A DNA stretch of 64,000 nt, taken from positions 1 through 64,000 of the forward strand of contig JAYMTF010000016.1 in assembly GCA_036897485.1 (NCBI GenBank), written 5' to 3'. Below, one piece after another: positions 24,066 through 35,646 of the stretch. This stretch comes from Pelargonium nanum. Its lineage: Eukaryota > Streptophyta > Magnoliopsida > Geraniales > Geraniaceae. The notes under the pieces are model-generated. The model did no database searches, had not been told where the DNA came from, and saw only the letters and a list, made by a program, of their open reading frames with translations. Made by a program: the position numbers and the translations under genes. Each line of letters opens with the position of its first letter. Position 1 is the stretch's first letter.

Positions 24066-26222
24066 TATGTGGAATTGAATTGGGTTCTAGGTTACATTTG
24101 TGTTTTACATGTTCATTTATGTTTTGTATAGGCAAATTCAAGCTATGTGTAAGAGATTCTTGTTTGTTTGTTGTAGCATATGATGAGAAGTCTAAATCCA
24201 TGTTGTATTTCAAGTAGTCATATACATTTCAAGATTTCAATAGAAATAAAATTGATTATACACAGAATATTGGACTCCTATAACTCTATTACATCGGTTG
24301 TACGAAAAAATTAGAAAAATAAAAAGTCAACCGAGAACACTCGAAATTCGATATCACTAGTGTTGCCCTAGGCACATAGTCGTGTGTATGGCTAGTAGTG
24401 GCAAGATCGTCAATTCCGCCCGTTTCTGCCTGGCCGCATTGCCGTGTGAACGGGCAGTATTGGCTAGGTCGTCAGTTTCATCCCTTTTAGCCAGTTCGGT
24501 CCAAATCAACACATGAGCCAACAAAATTGACGCACGATCCACACAACCCGATCGAATGCCCAATTAGATTATACATGTCTAGATTTCGACGTATTTGAAA
24601 GTTTCTAAACTATATTGAACTTCTTAAATACTCTCTAGTCCCTACCAATCAATATCAGGAAGTCTCTCCTATACACCTAGGAATTAAGGTACAAAACACA
24701 ATCACACACTAGTGAATTTGTTATGCTAAGTCTGATTCACTTATTCCCACCTATGCGACACACTAATTTTCACTTAGTTCGAGTACAAAGTGAAGCGAAT
24801 CGAGTTTCTAGATCTATAAATACCGAGATCTACTAACACCGTTGAACGACAGACAATTTTCCGTATCGAGAGTATCATGCTATGCAAGTTCTTGATTCCC
24901 AATGAGATTCCTTCTCAGTGCCAATTTTTCCATCAACCTGCAAAACTTTTGTCATTAACTTTTGCTGTAAAAAGCAACTCCATTAGGCCAATTTGTTAAT
25001 CACTGAACATACAGCAGAGATAAAGAAATGGTGTTGTATAAGAAAAGAGGACACCAATTGCATTAGAAGATGGCATGCGCATAAAGTGTCCTCCAAAACT
25101 CATAAAATCTTCAAAGTTGCAAACCATGAATTCAAAGAAATGACATGTTTATTGGAAATCTTTTAGTAGAGGTTTCTTGCAACCAATGAACATAAGTTCA
25201 AAGAAATGTCATGGGCTTGTGACATGTTATTTGTTATGTGGCGCCACGTCACCCATGTTCAGTAATAATGTCGTGTTTACATATGACATTGAAACATGTT
25301 CAAATAGTAATTTGATACTGTAAAATTGTGGCATAAGTTAATCAATTATCTCTTTTTTTTTATCTATCTCTTCTCTCTATTTTTCATTCACTTCATCCAA
25401 GTTTTACTCCCAAAAAAAATAGAATTTAACCAAACATGGCCTTTTACAAAACTACTTTTTATTGTTTTACTTTTACAACATGTGAACCCTCACATTCATT
25501 TCATTTTACTTCTTATTGTTTTATAACATGTGAACCATACCTAACCATACTGACCAACCAATAATGTTAGATAGGGTTCAGTATATATTAATAATAACCA
25601 TTTTATAATATTATAAAGTAAAGTGTGAGAGCATATTTTTCACTGCCCAGTGCCCACTACAGACATGTGGCTTCAACTCAACTATTAAACCAATTTTTTA
25701 TATTATTAGCAATAAATTAACAATCATTTGATTGTTTTATAAGTAAACTACAAGAGAAAGAGTTCATTTTTAACAATTATATTGACTAATTCTTCATTCT
25801 TGAGATGTGGGTAAATTTTTTTAATCTAAATACATTTTCATCATTCATGTTTAAAATAAGACTGTTCAAATTCACATAAATAATATCAAAAACTGTTACA
25901 AGTCATTGTAAACTCCACCAAAACCACTGATGTGATCTCTAACTTTCAATGTTGTTAAATTCTCAAACTCCTCCTAAAGCTATAGACCAGCTCTGAAAGA
26001 TTCAACCATGTGATCTCCACCACACAAAATCACCAAACTCTTTGGGATAAAACCAGCTGTATTCTAAAGAAAAAAGACAAAATTTTCAATGACCATTGAT
26101 TCCTAATATTGGCTTCTGTGATTTTGAGAGTTGCCATCACATTTTCTCTTCCATATCATTGATCTCACTGAGCTCTCTTCTCTTGTACTTGCCAAAACCT
26201 CTCTCAGTTGTGTCCTCTAGCA
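24066..26222. other. Spacer between the two F-box genes
   Basis: No gene seen. It holds a GC-richer stretch at about 24360-24560 with GTGTGAACGGGC-like words, a stretch near 24680-24840 related in inverted orientation to 20100-20175, and otherwise AT-rich sequence. Confidence 0.45.
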
Positions 26223-27428
26223 ATGGCCTCAACTTCTGAGAGCAATACTGGTGTGATCCCAAATGATGATTCTTCCAAAAGTGGGATCCAAAATCTCCAA
26301 CCAGAGATTGTCCTGGACATACTCTCCAGATTGCCTGTGTTGTCTCTCCTGCAATCCAAGCTCGTTCACAGATCTTGGCGTGCAATTGTGCAGGACCAGC
26401 ATCTCGTAACTTTGCATCTCTCTCGCGCTGCCAGTGCAAACCCGTCTCTCATTCTACACTCCGATTATCACGATGGACACAAGCTCTACTTCGTGGACTC
26501 GGCTCACTACCATGACAGAGAGGCTATCAAGAAACTCAACACGCCTTTCAGCCCCTCCATGCCTGATCAGTTCGATGTTGTAGGATCTTGCAATGGCTTG
26601 CTATGCTTGTCTGATACGTACAACGATGTGATGCATATATACAATCCTTTCACCAGGAACTGTGTGGAGCTACCTGAAGCAACAAGATACTCAAATCAGA
26701 TTGTGGTGTTTGGGTTCGGGATCAGGAACAATCCGACAAGCAAGGACTATAAGGTTGTGAGAGTAACCTATTATAGTCATCGCCATATCGGCCTCTTGCG
26801 AGGATGTAGATTCACTCCAGAACAGTCAGAGGTTCAGATACTAACCTTAGGCAGCCCCGGCTGGAGAAGCATTGGAAAAGTGCCGTGCCATCTTGACCGG
26901 TGGCCTTTACAGGTCTTGGTTCAGGGGAGGCTCCACTGGGTTGGTTGGAGGCACAGGCATCGTTCGGCTTGTATGGTCATATCACTAGATCTTGAAGACG
27001 AGGAGTTCAGGGAGGTACCAAAGCCGGATTGTGGTAGCTTGGACAGTTCTTGCTACCATCTGGTGGTTCTTGGAGGCTGCCTCTCGGCAGCTGTACATTG
27101 CAATGGGGGATTGGAGATTTGGGTGATGAAGGAGTATGGCGTGAAGGAGTCGTGGGTGAAGGAATTCAAAGTCGGGAACTATGTGCCTAAGGTAATGGAA
27201 GAAGAACAAGATCAAGATATGCCTTTTCGGAGAATTCAAAATGGAAAAGTTTTGTGCCTCTTGGAGAATGGTGAGATTGTGCTGGAATACGCAAGAAGAG
27301 CTTTGGTGTGCTATGATCCGAAGACGGGAAGGTTTAGGGAACTAGTGTTTGAGGGGTTACCGAGCAGGTTCGAAACTGTTGTTCATAAGGGTAGCTTCAA
27401 TTGGATTGACACTCCAATTCATATGTAA
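26223..27428 (+). CDS. F-box/FBA protein 2 (CPR1-like)
   Basis: Intronless gene for a 401-residue protein. The start MASTSESNTG at 26223 is the first in-frame ATG. The F-box is LQPEIVLDILSRLPVLSLLQ (about residues 28-47), continuing HRSWRAIVQDQHL. The FBA domain shows FDVVGSCNGLLCLSD, YNPFTRNCVELP, FGFGIRNNPTSKDYKVVRV and GWRSIGKVPC, nearly block-for-block the same as the gene 2.2 kb upstream, so this pair arose by tandem duplication. Predicted role: substrate-binding subunit of an SCF ubiquitin ligase in nucleus or cytosol. The C-terminal half differs more (an insertion PKVMEEEQDQDMPF), consistent with diversifying substrate specificity. Substrate unknown. Confidence 0.93.
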   Translation: MASTSESNTGVIPNDDSSKSGIQNLQPEIVLDILSRLPVLSLLQSKLVHRSWRAIVQDQHLVTLHLSRAASANPSLILHSDYHDGHKLYFVDSAHYHDREAIKKLNTPFSPSMPDQFDVVGSCNGLLCLSDTYNDVMHIYNPFTRNCVELPEATRYSNQIVVFGFGIRNNPTSKDYKVVRVTYYSHRHIGLLRGCRFTPEQSEVQILTLGSPGWRSIGKVPCHLDRWPLQVLVQGRLHWVGWRHRHRSACMVISLDLEDEEFREVPKPDCGSLDSSCYHLVVLGGCLSAAVHCNGGLEIWVMKEYGVKESWVKEFKVGNYVPKVMEEEQDQDMPFRRIQNGKVLCLLENGEIVLEYARRALVCYDPKTGRFRELVFEGLPSRFETVVHKGSFNWIDTPIHM

Positions 27429-28581
27429 AAAACTAGTGCTAATCTAATCTGCAGATCTGTTTAGTAAGTAGTTTCAAGCAAGTTCTCTAGTAATTTGTCT
27501 ATCTTATAAGCCGATTTTCACTTATCTGCAAAGAAATGAATGATATATGTTCATTTCCAAGCTAATTAGTTCTTTAACCGGTCTTATGGTTTTTCTCCGG
27601 GACAAACAGAGCTTGGTGTGGATTAGCACAAAATCAACATCTTGGCGTATTTCTTTACAATCGGAAAAAAGGAAAGATTACAAACCTTTCGCCTTTGTCT
27701 TTGTCTTTGTCCTTTTCTTTGTTTTGGAAAAGCTTCTTGAGAGGAGGGAGTTTGGCAAGAAACCCTACCTGTAGATAAGATGAAACTGAGGAATATAGAA
27801 AAGAGGGCCACAAAGGACTCCCACAGATAACACACACACACTCATAGGAAACTACACTCTGTTTGTCTCTATCTAAAATCACAAGCAAATTAAAGCAACA
27901 TTAAGGAAAATAAAATCTTAAAACAAAATAAACGATGAAAGCAATAAACCATAGGTTTTTGGTGCTACAGTACCAGATGGACTAATCTGCAAGCCCAAGA
28001 GGACCACTACATATAAACTACTCTTTTATTGGCTTATATCCACACATTAGTTTAGTCGAGAAAGTAAGCACCCTAGGTGCATATCCTAAAACATGAATTG
28101 ACCTCATCTTAAAACCTATTCGCTATTCGTTATTAACATGTTCACGGTTAGTCTGCGATATGTTTACTTCTACGTAAGTCAATAATGTGTTCATGTCATA
28201 GGATACAGAAAGAAACTATACAAAATTACCACCTCTGACACTCTTCAGACACATATGAACAACTAACTCAAACTCAGAAATTTTCAGTTGTTTCCATAAA
28301 ACCCAAAATTGAAACATGTAGATTGTAGAGTGACCTGGTTTGGTTTTCCCTCCCTCGGATATTAATTATTATTTTGCTTCTACTGCCCTTTCAAATCAGA
28401 ATGGTGATCTATAAACTGTGTGAAATGTCAATAAGCCCTAATAAAAATGGAGTCTTTTGCCTTTTATGACAGTGAAAATTGTTGGATTGGTTCAACAAGT
28501 TTTGAGCTTTAGGTAAATTTAGCATTACTGGTTTGTATGTGCTCATTGCCACCCAATATTCATTGTTGGGAAATTTTCCAA
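27429..28581. other. 3' flank of F-box 2 and spacer, no gene seen
   Basis: Includes a tract with repeated CTTTGTC/CTTTGTCTTTGT units near 27690-27725. Open frames here lack family features and are probably UTR or noise. Confidence 0.45.
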
Positions 28582-28896
28582 TTATAAACATTTACATGCC
28601 CATAGGAACATTGGAGCAACAGTAAAGAAAGGCACTAACAAGCTATATATATACATCCACATTCCACAGGAACAAACACAAATTACTGACAAATAACAAA
28701 CACCCATTTCTGTAAGGACAATCAATTTCATGAAAACAACAATAAAAACCATGAAATGCTGAGGAGGGTTTAAGGATGACCATGAAATGCTGTGAATTCC
28801 ATAGGTTGAGAGAGTGAGCATTAGAGTCATTGATGCTACATATATGCCATCTCTTGTGACTCCTGCTACTGCTGAGTCTGGAAGCTGTGAGGCCAT
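28582..28896 (-). pseudogene. Possible decayed copy of a small conserved plant protein
   Basis: The open frame starts MASQLPDSAVAGVTRDGIYVAS, resembling the start of a short plant protein family of unknown function that I recall as AVGVTREGIYVA followed by AYSLNLWDLQHFMVIIKP. Here the second block is present (AHSLNLWNSQHFMVILKP, about 28760-28815 on the minus strand) but in a different frame from the start, and the stretch between the two blocks seems lost. The word CCATGAAATGCTG is directly duplicated at about 28751 and 28779. The long hydrophobic tail after this is probably not genuine protein. The family memory is imperfect, and a spliced functional gene is not excluded. Confidence 0.35.
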
Positions 28897-30816
28897 TTTT
28901 GGACTCCAGAGAGAAAATTACCAGTAGAGAGTGGTTCAGATCCTCAACATACAGTCTTGAACTGACTAGATATCAAAAAGGGCCACATAAATGCTTGTTC
29001 AATGTGGTGAGTGTGAGTGACACTGGTTTGGTTTATGATTACAGGTCAAGTCCAGTCCAGAACAAACTTGGGCCATCATATAAAGCCCAAGTTAGAAAAT
29101 CATGGACTTGGGTCCAAAGTGCCCCGTTTATGTTGAGTCTCCAACTCGCTTGAAGATGGACATGTCTCAGCGGTCCACGTGCGAAAGAAAAAATAGATAT
29201 GTACGAGGGAGAGTGTCAATTTAAATGGTCTATGATTGTGCGCGTGTCAAGTACAATGATAAAAGAAAGATGTGAGACTCACATATGAGTGGGAGTAGTG
29301 CAGTGGTGACTAAAGTTCCAAGTTGAAAATATATAAACAAATATGTTACAGGTTTTGATTATGGCCTTGACCCGAATGTGGTATGCTTATGTTGCCTCCA
29401 AATGTAGTCACCGTCTCGACTGAAACCTCGTGTGAGTGAAACTCTTTAGTACTAGAAGTCCAAAACATTGTGTGTAACCCAATTTTAAAAATTAACACAA
29501 ACTATCCATCTTGGTTCTCCAATTGTGTTATTTTGTTTGGAGTTAGTACTTAAATCAATAACAATGCATCAAATTAGGCTGACGTGATAATTTTTAAACT
29601 CATTTTTATTTGTTTTATTCAATCAACTTTTAGTTTATGGAGATCCTAACCAAACACTTATCAATGTTAAGATCAGAAAAAAGGAAATTCCCATAAAAGA
29701 TGCCACACAAGGACACTTCTAATGTTTCATGTCATTAATATTTTTGCCTAAATTGGCATGTTAGTTGTAGAAAATTAATGGGGTTGGTAAAATATACATG
29801 CCAATTATCTCAGATGCAAAATGTCAAATGAAAGTATATTTTGCCCAAAATATGAATGATAGAGCCTTACACCAACTCTATACTACATCACCACAATTTT
29901 CAAAGGTATTGATATATAAATAGGTAAATCAGCTTTATAAACCTAAACAAATACTACATAATGCATTTGTTAGAACCATGTGCAACCCACAATTCATTTC
30001 TAAATGCTTATGATTCTCTTTTCTTTGTATAAGATTAAATGATTTTGCCACAAGTTTTAAGTGTGTGATATTTCTATTTATAGATTTGTAAAATAGATTG
30101 GAAATATGTTATTATAGTTCCCAAAAAAGTTACTTACAACATTTAACAAAATTACTCAAACTCGATGATGATGTTAAAGAAAACAATTAGTCATACCCTC
30201 AGTTAAAAAGCTATTGGTTGAAACTCATCAAAAATATAGAAAAAATGAACTTAAGTGGACGCTATGTACTCACAACAGATTTATTGATACGTGTATAAAT
30301 GTTAAATCATAAGGTGACGTCTCTTCATTAATTTAGCTAAATCTCAGCTCATATAATCAATAGATTGAGTATAGTAATATTTGATTTTGATCAAAACATA
30401 ATATAAATAGTCTCCGTTAGAAGTCGGACAAACAGAAATGATAAATTCGAATGCAAAAAGAAAATAGGGTGAGAACGGGAAATAAGATGAAATGTAAACC
30501 CTAAAAAAAGACACAAGGACATTTAAATTTTATTACTCCTCCATGCATCATGTTACCAAGCATACAACCATGCATACATGCCACATACAACAAAATTCAC
30601 ATACTCACCAATCCTACTCGGAACCAACTGAACCATGCGTACATGACACGTCATCATCAAATCTCACTCCATTCCAATGTGCTTAAGCCACGCCAGCATT
30701 ACCAAGGTCCAAGTAGGATCAATTGACACCTAGGAAATTAGCTACTAGCTACCATCCTTATTACGTAGACTCAACAACACTACTGGACTCTTTACTACAA
30801 CGACAACACGAGAGCT
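28897..30816. other. AT-rich spacer
   Basis: No gene supported. A stretch around 29470-29640 (AAATTAGGCTGACGTGATAATT) resembles part of 47850-47940 (GTTAGGCTGTCGTGGCAATT), suggesting two relics of one dispersed element family. The plus-strand frame at 28887-29153 overlaps the small gene relic and has no family features. Confidence 0.4.
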
Positions 30817-31726
30817 TCACTGAGCTTCCTCTGCTTCAACTTTCTTCTCTTCTTCCTCAGCAACCTCCTCTTTCTGTGCCTCTTCAGCTGCCGGAGCCGG
30901 CGCCGGAGTCTCGCCGGAAACAGTAGCTTCTTTGGTCTCCTCAACAACAGGCTCTGGTGCCACCTTGGGAGCTTCCTCTTGAGCCTTCTCTTCTGCTACA
31001 GCCTCTGGCTCTGCCACCACCTCCTTGGTCTCAACTTCAGCTTCTGGAGCTGCAGGTTCTTCAGACACAGCATCAACAGCTTCTTCTTCCTTTTTTCCCT
31101 CTGTTTCTTTAACCTCCTCCTCTGGTTCTTGAACCTCTGGCTCTGTTTCTTTAACCTCAGACTCTATTTCTTGAGCCTCTGGCTCTGTTTCCTTAACCTC
31201 CTCTGTTTCAGCAACAGGTTCTGGTTTTTCTGGAGCAGTTTCTTGAACCTTGAAGGGTGTTTCTTGAGCTTTCTCCTCTGGGAGTGCTGTCTGTGCTGAA
31301 ACAACCTGCACAATAATGGCCAAGAAGGGTAATTTGGTAATTGACCATACTTCATAAAAAAATATTAATGTCAAAACTAAATAATGGAAAGAAAAAAAAA
31401 ACAGTTTAGCAATTCTTGATTGGTCATGTTGGGTAGTTGTTAAAAATCACAAAAGAAAAATTGTTTAGAATGAGAAAGTAACTTACTTAAATAAAAGCTC
31501 AATTGTCCATCTAATTAACCTACAAATGCTCCAAAATGAAAGAAAAAAATATTGTACAAATATTGATCAATCTATCAACTAGGTTGTAATTATCAAAAAG
31601 TGGTCAAGAACATGAAAAATTGTTTCCCACATAAATTAATTAACATATTTTTTTTATACTATAAGTTGGGAAGTTAAAGCCTGAGAGGTCATTATTGGAA
31701 AATTGGGTTACCTCAACAGTGGCCAT
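30817..31726 (-). CDS. Hev b 5-like acidic protein
   Basis: Two exons (31726-31712, 31305-30817) encode 167 residues. The tiny first exon gives MATVE; splicing (GT-AG) joins it to VVSAQTALPEE, reproducing the start of the rubber latex allergen Hev b 5 (recalled as MASVEVESAATALP). The body is a low-complexity repeat of Glu, Lys, Pro, Ala, Thr and Val (units such as EVKETEPE and EVQEPEEEV), with no aromatic core, so the protein is probably intrinsically disordered and very acidic. Function is not established for the family. The minus-strand TATATAAA about 115 bases upstream of the ATG is a good TATA candidate. A longer reading from within the intron is rejected because the spliced start matches the family. 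Confidence 0.85.
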
Positions 31727-31838
31727 TGCAACCCAAAAGAGAGAGTGAATTGAGCAAGAAAAGAAATATGAGCAAAGAAAGGCTGAGGAAAGAGAAGAAT
31801 ATTCAAGAATGTGATGAGAATGTGAGCAATGAGGGAGG

Positions 31839-31847
31839 TTTATATAG
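31839..31847 (-). promoter_or_regulatory. TATA box of the Hev b 5-like gene
   Basis: On the minus strand the word CTATATAAA lies about 115 bases upstream of the ATG, in a GA-rich leader context; a suitable distance for a core promoter. Confidence 0.5.
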
Positions 31848-34800
31848 AGAAGAGAGTAATGTGAGAGACAATCAATGAGTGGATTGTGGGATTTGACACC
31901 TCATATTTTCACTGAATTCTAGAGAATTATTGCAATAACATGTTTAGTAATAATGTGTAACACAAGTAGGAATATTTTTATAATAATTCTAAAATATACA
32001 AATATTTTTTTTTCTTTTATATTTTTAAGTTCATGCCGGCACATTTATATCATACTGATCGTCAATCGAGTTGGGAACCATCCAAGAGAGACAAAAACTC
32101 TTCATGCCAACTCGAGAATGACATAATCTGTTTTGTGGTCTTACTTAAAGATGTTGATTTTATGTTCATCACATATTCTCTATAGACATCTCATAATTCA
32201 AACCAAGAAGATCTAGTATTTAATTAAGTGTCAAGTTCAATGTTTCAATTAAAACTGAATCATTGGAAAAAGATAGACAGTTTTGCGCATATATATCTCG
32301 AAACTAATCTTTTACCGGCTGATTTTATGGGTGGACTTTGTACATATATTGTTATGGTGCACAATTAGCAAATTGGATTTGAACCTATGAGCATCTGAAA
32401 CTAAATCTAATTTAAAATCGATCTGATTCAATCCAACCAAATTTTTGGTCTATTCAATTCGGTCGCATCTGAATCAAATTCCTTTTGGATAAGATTTTAT
32501 CAATTTAAATCCAAACAAACAGGTTTGAATTCAGAGTCCGAATATAGATAAGAATGAATCGAACATATAAGATTAACCTTCAGATCAAGTCCAATAACGT
32601 TAAAGTTTATTATGAATTCTTTCAATGATGGAGGGCTATTAATTAATTCTATGAATCATCATCTTCTTCTTTTGGTTGTGTGATGATGTGCTTTGTGCAG
32701 TCTGGCATTTTGGGAACCTGATCTTCATTTCTCATTTGTTCTGCTTCTTATCAACATGACAACATCATTTTCTTCATCAAATGTCACTTTAAAATCTTAT
32801 TTATTTTAAGAAATCCAAATTTTGGAAACAATAAATAGAAAAGATAGTTATAAAAAAAAAAAAAAAAGGAATGGGCAAATGAATTGCTGATGAAAAATAG
32901 TGTAGGGGCGGTGTGTGACTGTGATATGTGGGTTCCACGTCACCACCATCCAACTAGGATGGTTTGCGTCAAATAAACGTATATTATACTGACGTGGCAC
33001 TTTTCTTGTCCAACGTCAGATTGGAGCTAGCGTCTCCATCATATGTTCCATGTAAAGCAGCTTCCAGCGGTCTGATTAAAACCTGGTGGGCCCAGATACA
33101 ACATGGAGTGGACCCCATGATTTTGACTCTCGTGACATGGGACCCACTCATCAACCAGATCGGACTGCCATTCATTAATATGCTGACTTGGAACAATAAC
33201 ACAGTGTTACATGGCAAAAAGAAGACGAAATTACAAAGATACCCTTCATAACTATTTGCTCATAATCTCATAATTGTATCAAACGCATGTTGAGCCAAGT
33301 TGTTTAAGCGTTTTGAATTTCATTTGAGGTTCGAGCCTTTTTATTATCGGTATGAGGTGGGATTTTGGATTAGTATGAGTTAGTAGAAGAGAGTTACTCT
33401 TGTTGTGTAACTCAACTGATAAAAATTAAAATAACATAAAATCAATATCTAACAAGTGATTATGGGTTCGTTTGAGTTGTCTATTTGTCTCATAAAATTC
33501 AAATTTCAACATACGAAAAAAAAGAATTTCTATAAAGGAAACTCATGGGCCGTTTAACATAATTGACTTTTGATTGTTCTTTTACTCTAGACGTTTTTTC
33601 TTTGTAGGAGGTACAACATGAGTTTTAATTTGCCCTTTTGAGCAATCGAGCTCTTGTAGCTCCCTCATAAATTGTTGTTGGTGCAAATGTAAAATCTGAT
33701 TGGCATTCGAGCCACTTAAGTTTGTTACTTATATAACTTCAAACGAAAGCTATTCTAATTCTTCGTATACCTCAAAAATTTTCTACTTTATATGGTAGAT
33801 CGTTATACTTACTACATCGACACTTACATCAATTATGGGTACTAAGTGAAATGATAGTAAATTAATCGATTTTGTATGGTAAAATAAATTTAGATCCCAA
33901 TGAGATGAGATCTACCAAGACTGAAAACTTCGTACGGTAGCAGGCACCAGATAGTGGCATTATTGATATTCTCTCTTCCACGTACGTGCCGTTCCTTTCA
34001 CTTTCGGTTCCTCTGTTACACGTAGGATTCTAGCCTTTCTTTTCTTGGGTTGGGCGGCTGGTGGGGCCCTGTTGCCCGATCTGTTCAATGCGAGGACGCC
34101 ACGTGGAAAGAGTACCACCGACCACGTGGCTGGCTATTAGGTGTGGGCCCAAGAGAGATGTAGATGATGACTTTTTTTATGGAACCTCAGTGGCTCAGTC
34201 TCTATGGAAGTGATTTTTGTTGGACTCATTTGTTATTTTTCAAGGTGTGGATGATTGTGCTTTTAAGGAAACCAAATGGGAAGAAAATGTTGCAATAATT
34301 TGCATACATTTGATATTTATTTCATCTTCTTTTCTTTGTTTAGCAAATTAACCATGAGAAAAGTAGTGTAGATGTACAATTTTCTTTGCATTTGAATGAT
34401 GTTTAAGTGCAGGTAAGAAAATGACACGTAATTTATGTTATTCATTAAACGAATTGTATTATTTGATGTAACACACTGTTGTATCACTTTTATAAATTTG
34501 TGATGTGAAACGATTCGTTTAATGTTTTATACTACTTATTTGAATATTGATTGAAACAGATCATATTAATAGTTTGTGTGGTACAACTGGTGTAGCCTTG
34601 ACAACATTGAGAGCTCTTCCGAGGGCCAAGCAGGCAAGCATGATTAACTTCTCTCGTGGGTGTTACTTTACTCTTGGATGTACTTTGGCTCATACAATAT
34701 TATCTTAGGTGAGTTTGTCTTGGCCCTTTCTCTCGGGCAACATGTTGACTTAGCTGCGGTGAGGTTCCTTTGTTTGGTTTAAGGCCAAAACCCTAGGGCG

Positions 34801-35646
34801 GATTCAGAGCTCGAACACATTTATATTCAAATAAGCAATTTGTTCGGACGTCTCTTAGGATGATGTGGCTTCCGAGTACATTATAGTCCACCTTCGATTG
34901 GCCCAATTTGACCAGTATCTTGTTCATATCTAACTGGTTCTATCCATTTTGAAAACATAGATCCATATTAACTCATCAGCTTTGGAGTTGAGCTATTTTA
35001 GAGAAGCTTCAGGACAAATATATAAAATGATTTTGGGCTGGACCATCACTAGTTAGGTTTTGGGATACCCATAGGTCACAAACTCACAGCCCATATACTT
35101 AAATGATTTCATTGTAAAAGAAGTCCAAAATCTAAACCAATGAACACTCTTTAACACTATTAAAAGGAATTGTTAATTAGCCTATTACTACTCCTTATAG
35201 TAATAACTAATACATGGTATATAAAATGTTTTCCAAAAGTCAGAGGGCAAAGAAGTCAATTCAGCTACTACCTCCTGAATCTCAGCCTCTGTTTCAACAC
35301 CATGCATCAATATTTGTGTTTGTGCAACAAATATTTCGGATCACCGCACGACCTGTTCTTCCAAAACTGCCCATTCAACAACCACCCTCCACAAAAAAGC
35401 CACGACTCCAATCTTTTTTGCGTTTCTCACAACAACTTCGACCAATGTGTTGCACTTGTTTTCTTGTTTCTTGACAACACTTTGTTTTCTTGGATCCACA
35501 ACAAAGCTGCGACTCAATCTTTCTTTTTTTGCGTTTCTCACTTTGCTTTTGTGGGTTGGTTTCGTTTGTTTTGTGGCATTTGTTTGTTGTTGATGAGCTG
35601 AGGCCTCTTGGCTGTTGGAGCTGACCTAAGTTCCAAGAAAACAAAC
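31848..35646. other. AT-rich spacer upstream of RhoGDI
   Basis: No supported gene. 32390-32560 carries loosely repeated AAATC(T/C)AATT words. 33290-33420 has a tRNA-like GAGGTTCGAGCC box and could be a SINE relic. The stretch at 35200-35600 is GC-richer and has open frames on several strands but no domain; it probably contains the promoter and leader of the RhoGDI gene. Confidence 0.4.

Noticed and set aside
28887-29153. 88-codon plus-strand frame starting MRPFLDSREK
   Set aside because: Overlaps the minus-strand small-gene relic; no recognisable motif and no supported start context.
30979-31299. 106-codon plus-strand frame rich in Leu and Phe
   Set aside because: Antisense of the Glu/Lys-rich Hev b 5-like repeats.
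35170-35601. 143-codon frame starting MLISLLLLL
   Set aside because: Looks secretory but has no family similarity, overlaps other frames on both strands, and sits where the RhoGDI promoter and leader are expected.
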